A DNA stretch of 64,000 bases, taken from Casimicrobiaceae bacterium (GTDB lineage Bacteria; Pseudomonadota; Gammaproteobacteria; Burkholderiales; Casimicrobiaceae). The notes beneath the pieces are model-generated. The model was not told the DNA's origin, did not search any database, and saw only the letters and a program-made list of their open reading frames with translations. Position numbers and translations under genes: made by a program. The stretch is taken from the NCBI GenBank assembly GCA_025056355.1, contig JANWWI010000003.1, forward strand, positions 1-64,000, in the 5' to 3' direction. Below are positions 10,015 to 17,586 of the stretch, in pieces. Numbering within the stretch: the stretch's first letter is position 1; every line of letters begins with the position of its first letter.

Positions 10015-12261
10015 ATGGCAAGCTCTTTCTTCCTCTCGTCACGACTCATGCTCTCTTCGAAACCTGCTCTTGCGATTTTGTTCTCCGCTGCAGCGGTTGC
10101 AGCCGCTGGCCAGACCCAAGACTCGAACCGACCGACGCCGCTGTCCCAGCTTCACTATGTCGGCGCGCACACCCGGTTTGGTCTCGGCATCGACGATGAC
10201 GGCAATGTGCGCGGCGAGCTGTTTCAGGTGCTTCAGTCGAGCGATCAGAGCGCGACGCTTGCCGAGATTTGGGGCGCGAAACGCGCGGGGGGGGTGAAGT
10301 TTTCGCATCATTGGGTCTCAGGGGACCGGGTTGACAAGCTCTTTGCGGCCTACGATCAAGCAGCACGCGACGTGGGCAAGCTCACCCTCGGCGGCGGCCA
10401 AGAATGGGAGCGTTTGTTCTGGACGGGGTATGTGTCGAAGGGGATCGGCGGCGCCAAACTGACGGCAACTTCAAGCCTCTCGCGCGTTGTCACGCTTACG
10501 GGCACCGAGGCTGGGCGTCCCTACACGCAGGATGAGACAACCACCGTGATCTCGCGTGCCTATCGGCGCCCGTACGACTGGAGCGTCGGAGCGCGCGCCG
10601 GGCGCTTCTACGAAAGGCCTCTGCTGCGGCTCACCGCTGGACTCGACTACGACCACGGCAAGCACTCGGCCCGGCAGCGGACCGCCGCACTGACGGCGGA
10701 AAAGTTTTTTGAAGGCTCACCCTTTTCGATTGCGCTCACGGGGGAACTTTCGCGCCGCGATGGAGACTTCGTGACTCGCCGCCGCGACCAGCGCGGACTG
10801 TTCATGCTGCGCTACGACTTAGGCGGTCCTCGATCGAGTTTCCGTCCCGCAGAAGTACGCCGCACCATCACGACGACGGAGCGCATTCCGGATCCGAACT
10901 GGGTCCCGCCGCCTCCACCTCCGCCGCCGCCACCGCCCGCACCGGTGGTGATGGCGCCTCCGCCGCCGCCACCACCACCGCCGCCACCGCAGTTTCGCAC
11001 GGAAACGCGCATCATTCGTAGCGAGGCGACCGACACCCAGGAAACCTACTTTGACCTCGGCTCGGCTCGGCTCAAGCCCGCCGCCATGCGCGAGCTCGAT
11101 GAGCTGGTCGCGCGCATTGAGGCGCAGCGCCCGTACGTACAAATTCAAGTTCGCATCGTCGGGCACACCTGTCCGACTGGCTCCGACCGCGACAACTACC
11201 CGCTCAGCCTCAAGCGCGCCGAGGCAGTCAAGGCCTACCTCATCGCGAAGGGCATCCCGGCCTCAGCCATCACGACCGAAGGCAAGGCCGGCCGCGCTCC
11301 GAAGTATCCAGAGGTACGCGGCCAGAGCTTCCGCAACCGTCGGGCGGACACCGACGTGCTGATTGTCAAGGAGCGCACTGAGCAGGTGCAGGTGGCCGTG
11401 CCAGTGCCGCCACCGCCTCCGCCGCCGCCCCCAGTTGTGGTACAGCCACCCCCGCCGCCTCCGCCGCCACCACCGCCACCGGTCGCGCAGCGGCCGATGA
11501 TTGAACGCCAGGTCAGTCGCGAAGTCGTCGAAAACGTGCCCAATCCGTGGCGTGCGCGAGCCCTGTTGAACAGCGTGCCGCACCGGACGCAGGTCGACAC
11601 CTACGCGTGGGTGCAGACGACCACGACCGTCACGCTTGGCGAACGGCGATTCATCAACCGTGCGCCGGTCGCCGTCGATGATGCGATCACGATCCCGTGC
11701 GACACGACCACGCCGGCCACGATCAATGTGCTTGCCAATGACAGCGATCCGGACGGTGACACGCTCAACCTGCAGTCGCTTACCGCACCGGGCCGTGGCA
11801 CTGCGGCGATCGCCGGTCGCGCGATCAACTACACACCTACGGCCGCCGCCTGCGGTACAACCGACACGTTCACCTACACGATCAACGACGGCAAAGGGCA
11901 AACGGCCACGGCGCGTGTCACGGTCACCGTGGCTGCGGCACCGCCGCCTCCCCCACCGCCTCCGGCCAACCGTCCGCCGGTGGCCGTAGACGACCGCTAC
12001 GTGGTTCCCTGTAACGTCGTCGATCGCTCGCTTGAGGTGCTCGCCAACGACAACGATCCCGACGGCGATGCGCTGCGCATCGTATCGGTCACGCAGCCGC
12101 TGCCTCCGGCAATCACGGCGAGCGTTCGCATCGCGCCCGACGGCCGAAGCGTCATCTTCAATGGCGGACCCGTCTGTTTTGCCTCAACGACCTTCACCTA
12201 CACCATCAGTGATGGTCGCGGCGGAACGGCAACAGCCACCGTGACGGTGATCGACCCGTAA
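10015..12261 (+). CDS. Large outer-membrane OmpA-family protein with cadherin-like repeats
   Basis: This 748-residue protein has an unusual order of parts. A signal peptide (1-31; the ATG at 10048, residue 12, gives a cleaner one) precedes a beta-rich region (40-275, ending ...GLFMLRYDLGG) that may be a small barrel. Proline runs at 298-308 and 315-325 lead to an OmpA/peptidoglycan-binding domain (346-450: YFDLGSARLKP, NYPLSLKRAEAVKAYL, NRRADTDV). More proline runs (465-473, 478-489) lead to two cadherin-like repeats (549-640 and 654-748), each with NRxPVAVDD, NVLANDSDPDGD or EVLANDNDPDGD, and TFTYTINDGKG. Such repeats bind calcium and mediate adhesion in known proteins. I infer a cell-wall-anchored surface protein. 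The gene follows serB by 18 bases. Confidence 0.85.
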   Translation: MASSFFLSSRLMLSSKPALAILFSAAAVAAAGQTQDSNRPTPLSQLHYVGAHTRFGLGIDDDGNVRGELFQVLQSSDQSATLAEIWGAKRAGGVKFSHHWVSGDRVDKLFAAYDQAARDVGKLTLGGGQEWERLFWTGYVSKGIGGAKLTATSSLSRVVTLTGTEAGRPYTQDETTTVISRAYRRPYDWSVGARAGRFYERPLLRLTAGLDYDHGKHSARQRTAALTAEKFFEGSPFSIALTGELSRRDGDFVTRRRDQRGLFMLRYDLGGPRSSFRPAEVRRTITTTERIPDPNWVPPPPPPPPPPPAPVVMAPPPPPPPPPPPQFRTETRIIRSEATDTQETYFDLGSARLKPAAMRELDELVARIEAQRPYVQIQVRIVGHTCPTGSDRDNYPLSLKRAEAVKAYLIAKGIPASAITTEGKAGRAPKYPEVRGQSFRNRRADTDVLIVKERTEQVQVAVPVPPPPPPPPPVVVQPPPPPPPPPPPPVAQRPMIERQVSREVVENVPNPWRARALLNSVPHRTQVDTYAWVQTTTTVTLGERRFINRAPVAVDDAITIPCDTTTPATINVLANDSDPDGDTLNLQSLTAPGRGTAAIAGRAINYTPTAAACGTTDTFTYTINDGKGQTATARVTVTVAAAPPPPPPPPANRPPVAVDDRYVVPCNVVDRSLEVLANDNDPDGDALRIVSVTQPLPPAITASVRIAPDGRSVIFNGGPVCFASTTFTYTISDGRGGTATATVTVIDP

Positions 12262-12278
12262 ACGCTCGCCTACGACCG

Positions 12279-12308
12279 GTCATGCGCCCCGAACTCGGGG
12301 CGCATGAC
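12279..12308. terminator. Strong hairpin between the OmpA-type gene and the GDT1-type gene
   Basis: GTCATGCGCCCC (12279-12290), loop GAACTC, GGGGCGCATGAC (12297-12308): a perfect 12-bp stem in the short space between convergent genes. GTTTCG follows on the plus strand. A bidirectional terminator is likely although the T tract is poor. Confidence 0.7.
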
Positions 12309-12316
12309 GTTTCGAT

Positions 12317-12880
12317 TCACGTCCAAAACGCCGCCACGCCTAGCCCCGCAAAAATACCCGCGGCGACCATGCGAACGAATCGTAGCGGGATTCGCTGGGC
12401 CAGTTTCTGGCCAACGATGACCGCGGGCACGTTGGCGATGAGCATGCCCACTGTGGTGCCCAGGATCACCGCAACCGCTTCCGCGTAATGCGCGGCCAGA
12501 GCGACCGTGGCCACCTGGGTCTTATCGCCCATCTCGACGAGGAAGAAGGCCACCACCGTGGCTGTGAACACACTCCAGGCCGTGCGTCCCTCGCCGACTG
12601 GAGTGCTCTCATCGGCCTTGTCCGGGATCAAGGCCCAGGCCGCCATGGCGAAAAACGACAGTCCCAAGATCCAGCGCAGCCACCCAGGATCGACCACACG
12701 GGTGATCCAGAGGCCAAGCGCACCGGCAAGCGCATGGTTGGCAAGGGTTGCGATCAAAATCCCCCAGACGATCGGCACGGGGCGGCGAAAGCGCGCCGCG
12801 AGCATGAAGGCAAGCAGTTGCGTCTTGTCGCCGATTTCGGCAAGCGCGACAACACCGGTGGAAATCAGAAAGGCTTCCAT
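12317..12880 (-). CDS. TMEM165/GDT1-family (UPF0016) manganese exporter
   Basis: A 187-residue inner-membrane protein with six hydrophobic segments in two homologous halves. Each half carries the family motif E-x-G-D-K-T: ALAEIGDKTQLLAFMLA (residues 13-29) and LVEMGDKTQVATVALAA (about 112-128). Bacterial members (MneA/GDT1) export Mn2+. The start is the ATG before EAFLISTGVVAL; the frame runs further upstream into non-coding DNA. The leader contains a yybP-ykoY Mn2+ riboswitch (12949-13120), which strongly supports a role in manganese efflux that is switched on by excess manganese. Confidence 0.93.
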   Translation of the reverse strand: MEAFLISTGVVALAEIGDKTQLLAFMLAARFRRPVPIVWGILIATLANHALAGALGLWITRVVDPGWLRWILGLSFFAMAAWALIPDKADESTPVGEGRTAWSVFTATVVAFFLVEMGDKTQVATVALAAHYAEAVAVILGTTVGMLIANVPAVIVGQKLAQRIPLRFVRMVAAGIFAGLGVAAFWT

Positions 12881-12909
12881 GGAGTCATTCCCGGCCGGGC
12901 ACGCGACGA

Positions 12910-12954
12910 TTGACCGCAGGCCGCCCCGGCCACAAAAACGGGTGCTGCGGTCAA
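12910..12954 (-). promoter_or_regulatory. Expression-platform hairpin of the manganese riboswitch
   Basis: TTGACCGCAG (12954-12945, minus) pairs perfectly with CTGCGGTCAA (12919-12910), enclosing a GC-rich inner stem. Its 5' arm reuses the TTGACC bases that close the P1 stem of the aptamer, so the two structures compete, as expected for a switch. No T tract follows, so whether control is by termination or translation is open. Confidence 0.55.
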
Positions 12955-13120
12955 AGGTCTGGCCAGGTGAGCCGTTGAGCGCTACCGCGCTCCACGGCGG
13001 TGATGCACTGCTTGAACCATGGCGCGCGCCTTGCGCGTCGCACCAAGTCTGTTGGCTCAAGCCCGATCTGATCCGCTTGCCAGCGCAGGTGGATCCGATC
13101 GGCGGCTACTCCCCAATGAC
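12949..13120 (-). ncRNA. yybP-ykoY manganese riboswitch
   Basis: Read on the minus strand, the aptamer begins GTCATTGGGGAGTAGC and ends GGCCAGACCTTTGACC. GGGGAGUAGC and GACCUUUGAC are the two halves of the conserved Mn2+-binding core; the middle element GCCAACAGACTTGG matches the second conserved loop (GUCAACAnACUCG in the family). P1 forms from GTCA with TGAC and GG with CC. It lies about 70 bases upstream of a GDT1-type Mn2+ exporter start, the classic target. Its 5' 64 bases are also the last codons of cfa. Confidence 0.88.
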
Positions 13121-14397
13121 GTCAACGATTCTAACGAGCCCGATCCATAGATGAAGTCTCGCCGGAACGGGTAGTCCGACTGTGCGCCCGGCAGGACGCC
13201 TCGTTGGGCGTTGCCATCGGGCCGAATGGCGAGAAACTGATGGATCGCAATCCAGCCTTGTTCAAAGCCCAGCGCGGAACCGGCCAGATAGAGCCGGTAG
13301 GCGCGAAGGATTTTCTCGGCCCGCTCGGCCGGATGCGTCTCAGTGAGCGCCGCCCGTGCTGCATCAAGTTGCCGTTCGAGATTATCCGACCAGTGCCAGA
13401 GCGTGCGCGCGTAGTGCGGCCGCAGGTTCTCGACATCGACCACTTCGAGCCCGCCGCGGGCCATGTGTTCGAGGATGGCCGAGGCATGCAGCAGTTCGCC
13501 GCCGGGAAAGATATAGCGTTCGATGAACTCGCTGATGCCGCCACCCAGGCCGCGGTTGTCTGGAGAGGCCGTCGTGATGCCGTGGTTCATCACACGACCG
13601 CCTGGGACTAGCAGATCGTGCAGTCGGCGACAGTAGCGGGTCATGTTGGCGCGCCCGACATGCTCGAACATGCCCACCGAAGCGAGCCGATCGAACGGTC
13701 GCGCCGCTTGGTATTCCCGATAGTCCTCGCAGCGCACCTCCACGCGTCCGGCGAGACCGCGCCGCTCGATCTCGCGCTGAACGTAGGCATGCTGATTGCG
13801 CGAGAGCGTGATCCCGACCGCCTCAACCCCATAGCGCTCGGCCGCGTGAAACAGCAGCCCGCCCCAGCCACAGCCGATATCGAGCAAGCGCATGCCCGGC
13901 TCAAGCGCGAGCTTGCGGCAGATCAAATCGAGTTTTGCCTCCTGCGCCTGGGCGAGGGTCGCCTCCGGATCGGCAAAGTACGCACACGAATACACGCGCA
14001 GAGGATCGAGCCACAGGGCGTAGAACGCGTCCGAGACGTCGTAGTGAAACTCGATCTGCTGCCGGTCGCGTGCGAGCGTGTGTTTGACCATCGATGCAAG
14101 CGCCAACACAAAACGCTTTGCCAGGCTGGGTTTGGCGTCGCGCGGGCGAGAACCGACCAGTGCACCGGCGGCGCGCATGAGATCGCGCATCGAGCCTTCG
14201 ATGTCGACCTGCCCTTCCACATAGCAGCTTGCAAAATCCCCGATCGCTCGCGCCGCAAGCGCCACAAGCGGCGCTCGACCGCGCAGGCGCAGCGTGATCG
14301 CGGGGTTGCTGGGTCCGGCAACGCCCGCATCCCAGTGCACTCGCACGGGGACGGGTAACTCGCTCAAGAGAGTTTCGAGGGTGGCTTGTACGGTCAC
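13057..14397 (-). CDS. cfa: Cyclopropane-fatty-acid-phospholipid synthase family methyltransferase
   Basis: A SAM-dependent enzyme of the Cfa family, which methylates unsaturated acyl chains of membrane phospholipids. The 446-residue product (GTG start) has a sterol-carrier-like N-terminal region, then QIEFHYDVSDAFYALWLD (114-131), the SAM-binding LLDIGCGWGG (171-180), SVGMFEHVG and the conserved ERYIFPGGELLHAS. Activity on lipids is inferred from family. The normal end of the domain is about RRDFIY; 35 further residues follow that are encoded by a promoter-like sequence and the first part of the manganese riboswitch aptamer. A TTG at 14463 is an alternative start but would overlap the divergent gene. 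Confidence 0.88.
   Translation of the reverse strand: MTVQATLETLLSELPVPVRVHWDAGVAGPSNPAITLRLRGRAPLVALAARAIGDFASCYVEGQVDIEGSMRDLMRAAGALVGSRPRDAKPSLAKRFVLALASMVKHTLARDRQQIEFHYDVSDAFYALWLDPLRVYSCAYFADPEATLAQAQEAKLDLICRKLALEPGMRLLDIGCGWGGLLFHAAERYGVEAVGITLSRNQHAYVQREIERRGLAGRVEVRCEDYREYQAARPFDRLASVGMFEHVGRANMTRYCRRLHDLLVPGGRVMNHGITTASPDNRGLGGGISEFIERYIFPGGELLHASAILEHMARGGLEVVDVENLRPHYARTLWHWSDNLERQLDAARAALTETHPAERAEKILRAYRLYLAGSALGFEQGWIAIHQFLAIRPDGNAQRGVLPGAQSDYPFRRDFIYGSGSLESLTSLGSSRRSDPPALASGSDRA
13128..13133 (-). promoter_or_regulatory. Candidate -10 box for the riboswitch transcript
   Basis: TAGAAT on the minus strand, five of six matches to TATAAT, lies eight bases ahead of the first base of aptamer stem P1. 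A start site about seven bases downstream would fall exactly at the aptamer edge. The -35 region (TTCATC at 16 bp) is weak. It lies inside the cfa coding sequence. Confidence 0.45.
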
Positions 14398-14462
14398 GGT
14401 CGATCCGTTGAGCGTTTGTAAAAAGCTCTCGCGAAGAATATGCGAGCGCCGAACGATCGGCA

Positions 14463-15011
14463 ATGCAGCCTGAAGAAACCAAAGTGAAACGTCTGCTCAT
14501 CATTCACGCCGGGCAGCCGGGCGGCGCCACGGCGGCGCTTGTGGCTGCCGCCCGAGACGGTGCGCGTGAAGCCGAGCCGGTCCTCGAGGTGCTCGTTCGG
14601 AGCGCGCTCGTGGCAAGCGCCGAGGACCTGCTCGCCGCAGATGGCTATTTGTTTGCGAGCCCTGAGCGATTTGGCTACATGGCAGGCGAGCTCAAATTGT
14701 TTTTTGATCGCAACTTCTACCGGGTCATGGCCGATCATGACCCGAATGTCGGCGGCGGAGAGCAGTCGCGGATCGCCGGGCGACCCTATGCCCTGCTCAT
14801 TTGTGCCGGCAGTGACGGCACCGGGGCGGCTCAGGCCATCGGGCGCATCGTCACGGGTTGGCGGCTCAAACCGGTGGACGAGCCGTTGATCGCGCGGCGG
14901 CGCGGAGGCGTGGCCGGAACGCTCCGCGGCGAACTGGAGCCTCAAGATCTCACGCGTGCTGCAGAGCTCGGGGCGGCGCTCGCGATGGGCCTCTCGCTTG
15001 GACTTTGGTAG
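14463..15011 (+). CDS. Flavodoxin-like / NAD(P)H-dependent oxidoreductase family protein
   Basis: A 182-residue flavodoxin-fold protein: beta1 LLIIHAGQPGGATAALV with a phosphate-binding-type turn, ADGYLFASPERFGYMAGELK (60-79; FGYM in place of the usual NY/FGS loop), DRNFYRV and YALLICAGSDGTGAAQAI. It probably binds FMN, but the GQPGGATAA loop differs from the T-x-T-x-N/G-x-T consensus, so cofactor binding is uncertain. It is divergent from cfa. The GTG at 14484, preceded by GAAG at a good distance, is an equally plausible start and avoids overlap with upstream cfa sequence. Confidence 0.75.
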   Translation: MQPEETKVKRLLIIHAGQPGGATAALVAAARDGAREAEPVLEVLVRSALVASAEDLLAADGYLFASPERFGYMAGELKLFFDRNFYRVMADHDPNVGGGEQSRIAGRPYALLICAGSDGTGAAQAIGRIVTGWRLKPVDEPLIARRRGGVAGTLRGELEPQDLTRAAELGAALAMGLSLGLW

Positions 15012-15024
15012 TGCTTCTCCGACC

Positions 15025-15930
15025 TCAGCGGCGCTCGCGCTCGGGAGCGAGCGCTTCGCGCAGCCAGGCGCCGATTTCAGGTTTGGCGGCAAACGGATCG
15101 CCTGGCGGTTGCCCGGTAAGCAGTTGGCGCAACCTCTCTTCAACAGCACCGAGCGCCTGTGGATGGGAATACAGATAGAAGTGACCCGCTTCGAGACCGG
15201 CGAAGACTCGTTCGGCCACGTTGCGTGCGGACACCTTAGCGCTTGCAACCGCCCGCTCGCTTTGCCGTTGGGCAAGCTCTTGCGACAGCGTGCGCATTCG
15301 ATCGCGGGGCGCCGGTCGGTGTCGTTCCGACTGAGCGATTCCGGTGGGCACGAAGTAGGGACAAAGCACGGCGGCTCGAAGCTGAGAAGTGACCAGCCGC
15401 AAGTCCTGCTCAAGCGTTTCGCTGATTGAGACCACCGCATGCTTGGAGGCGTTGTACACGCCCATGAGCGGCGCGTTGATGAGCCCGGCCATCGAGGCCG
15501 TGTTCATGATCACGCCGCGATATTCGGGCTCCCGTCTCGCGCGCTCGAGCATCCGGGGGACAAAGCTTTGGATCCCGTGCACAACCCCCATCACATTGAC
15601 GCTCCAGAGCCACTGCCAGTCTTCAATCGGGCTCTCCCAGAGCAGGCCGCCGCAGGCAACCCCGGCGTTGTTGAACAGCCAATTCGGCGCACCAAAGTGT
15701 TCGCTCGCAATAGCCGCAAGCGCCTCGACCTCGCCCGCCTGGGCCACGTCGCAGCGCCGCCAGAGCAACTCGGTGCCACCGGCGCGCAACTCGGAAGCCA
15801 AGGCTTCGAGCGCCCGTGCATCGAGGTCGGCAAGCACCAGGCGAAAGCCTCGCTCGGCACCCAGGCGGGCAAATTCCCGACCAAGCCCAGAGGCCGCCCC
15901 GGTCACAACAAGCGTGCGCGGGCCGTTCAT
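15025..15930 (-). CDS. Short-chain dehydrogenase/reductase
   Basis: A 301-residue classical SDR. It has the Rossmann motif TGAASGLG (residues 10-17), the structural NNAG after WLF, and the catalytic centre with Ser in NTASMAG, Tyr and Lys in YNASK. Substrate cannot be read off; the C-terminal YLYSHPQALGAVEERLRQL resembles SDRs annotated near fatty-acid genes. The ATG overlaps the stop of the upstream acyl-CoA dehydrogenase in an ATGA arrangement, so the two are translationally coupled. The frame upstream of this ATG is not part of the protein. Confidence 0.9.
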   Translation of the reverse strand: MNGPRTLVVTGAASGLGREFARLGAERGFRLVLADLDARALEALASELRAGGTELLWRRCDVAQAGEVEALAAIASEHFGAPNWLFNNAGVACGGLLWESPIEDWQWLWSVNVMGVVHGIQSFVPRMLERARREPEYRGVIMNTASMAGLINAPLMGVYNASKHAVVSISETLEQDLRLVTSQLRAAVLCPYFVPTGIAQSERHRPAPRDRMRTLSQELAQRQSERAVASAKVSARNVAERVFAGLEAGHFYLYSHPQALGAVEERLRQLLTGQPPGDPFAAKPEIGAWLREALAPERERR

Positions 15931-17576
15931 CGCGGTCGCGAGCGTTCGATGAGCGCTGCGCGGTTCACGCCGCGCGGCAGAACTCCAAACACCGGCGGCG
16001 CTCCCTCTGCCAGCCGCGTCGCGCAGAATGCCTCGGCGACCCACGCAGGGGCAAAACGCACCAGCAAAGCCGCCTGCCAGAGAAGCGTCAGGCGCAGCGC
16101 GAGCCGCCGCGCTTGAGCCTCCTCGGCAAGCTCGTCAAGCCACGCCGGCAGGGCTTCGCGGGCGCGGTCGAGCGCTGGATGTGCGCCGCGCGCCGCTTCG
16201 AACTCTCGATCGAGCACCGACCGGGCCTCGGTCTGGCGCAGCGCCCGCAGCAGGTCAAGCGCCATGAGGTTGCCCGCACCTTCCCAGATCGAGTTGAGTG
16301 GCATCTCGCGGTAGATGCGCGCCATCACGCCGCGCCCGCCCTCTTCCACATAGCCGTTGCCACCCAAGCACTCCATGGCCTCTTGCGCAAACAACGCGCC
16401 GCGCTTGCAAATCCAGAATTTCGCAAGCGGTGTGAGCAGCCGTGCCACGGCCGCCTCATGTGCATCCGTGCCGCGGTCGAGCGCGCTTGCAAGCCGGAGG
16501 ACTAGCACCGTGGCCGCCTCGCTCTCAAGCGCCAGATCGGCGAGCACCTGCTGCATGAGCTCCTGTTCGACCAGCCTTCGCCCGAAGGCAAAGCGCTGCC
16601 GAGCGTGATCGATGGCAAGCGAAAGCGCGGCGTGCATCAACCCGGCGGTGCCTGCGGCACAGTCAAGCCGCGTCAGCACGCCCATGCGCAGAATTTGCTG
16701 CACGCCGCGACCGGCTTCGCCGACGCGCCAGGCGAAGGTGTCGGCAAACTCAACCTCGGCGCTCGCGTTGGCGTGGTTGCCGAGTTTGTCCTTGAGCCGT
16801 TGGATGAGCAGCGTGTTTGCACTGCCATCGGGCAGGATGCGCGGCAGGAAGAAGCAGGTGAGCCCCTCGGGCCGCTGCGCAAGCACGAGGAAGGCATCCG
16901 ACATCGGCGCGGAGAAAAACCACTTGTGGCCGGTCAGCCGATGCCGCTCGCCCCAGGCATCCTCGCCGTCCAGCTCGGCGCGCGTGGTGTTGGCACGCAC
17001 GTCGCTGCCGCCCTGTTTTTCGGTCATGCCCATGCCGAAGGTCAGGCCACGCTTTTCGCTCAAGGGCCGAAGCGAGGGATCGTACTCGCCGCGCGCGAGG
17101 GTGGGCCGAAGCGCCGCTTCGAGCGCCGCGTTGCCGGCCAGGGCCGGCACAACCGCATAGCTCATCGAAACCGGACAGAGCACCGAGGGATCGAGTTCGC
17201 TTGCGAGCATGAAGGCTGCGGCCCGCCGCAGATGCGCATGCGGCCGCGGATCGAACCACGGCCGGGTGGCCAGGCCCGCTTCGATCGCCTGCCCGAGCAG
17301 GATGTGATAACTCGGATGAAACTCGACTCGATCGATGCGCCGCCCGTAGCGATCGTGCGTGAGAAGCACCGGCCGATGCGTGTTGGCAAGCCGCGCATGC
17401 TCGATCATCTGCGCTGAACCCACGGTCCGACCGAGGCGAGACAGCGCCTCCTCGGCTGACCGGTCAAGCCCCGGCGCAAGTGCCGCAAGCGCCTCGCGCA
17501 ACGGTCGATGAGCCGCGAACGCATCGAAGTCCTCGAGCGGTTCGGGCTGGTTTTCGACGCGGTGCGTCACCCACAT
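15927..17576 (-). CDS. AidB-like acyl-CoA dehydrogenase
   Basis: A 549-residue acyl-CoA dehydrogenase-fold flavoprotein of the AidB/isovaleryl-CoA-dehydrogenase-like branch. It starts MWVTHRVENQPEPLEDFDAF, the usual AidB opening (THxVxNQPPPL). FAD-binding elements are FGMGMTEKQGGSDVRAN (in the middle domain), LTGHKWFFSAPMSDAFLVLA and, near the C-terminus, ECLGGNGYVEE and YREMPLNSIWEGAGN. AidB of E. coli is linked to alkylation damage but also has weak isovaleryl-CoA dehydrogenase activity. Here the neighbours suggest acyl-CoA metabolism. It is coupled by a 4-bp overlap to the downstream SDR and lies 10 bp after the CurA-like gene. Confidence 0.93.
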   Translation of the reverse strand: MWVTHRVENQPEPLEDFDAFAAHRPLREALAALAPGLDRSAEEALSRLGRTVGSAQMIEHARLANTHRPVLLTHDRYGRRIDRVEFHPSYHILLGQAIEAGLATRPWFDPRPHAHLRRAAAFMLASELDPSVLCPVSMSYAVVPALAGNAALEAALRPTLARGEYDPSLRPLSEKRGLTFGMGMTEKQGGSDVRANTTRAELDGEDAWGERHRLTGHKWFFSAPMSDAFLVLAQRPEGLTCFFLPRILPDGSANTLLIQRLKDKLGNHANASAEVEFADTFAWRVGEAGRGVQQILRMGVLTRLDCAAGTAGLMHAALSLAIDHARQRFAFGRRLVEQELMQQVLADLALESEAATVLVLRLASALDRGTDAHEAAVARLLTPLAKFWICKRGALFAQEAMECLGGNGYVEEGGRGVMARIYREMPLNSIWEGAGNLMALDLLRALRQTEARSVLDREFEAARGAHPALDRAREALPAWLDELAEEAQARRLALRLTLLWQAALLVRFAPAWVAEAFCATRLAEGAPPVFGVLPRGVNRAALIERSRPR

Positions 17577-17586
17577 GGCTTTGCGC

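Noticed and set aside
10905-10992. CCG-rich repetitive DNA considered as a CRISPR or tandem repeat
   Set aside because: It lies in frame and encodes proline linkers; there are no spacers and no unit of constant length.
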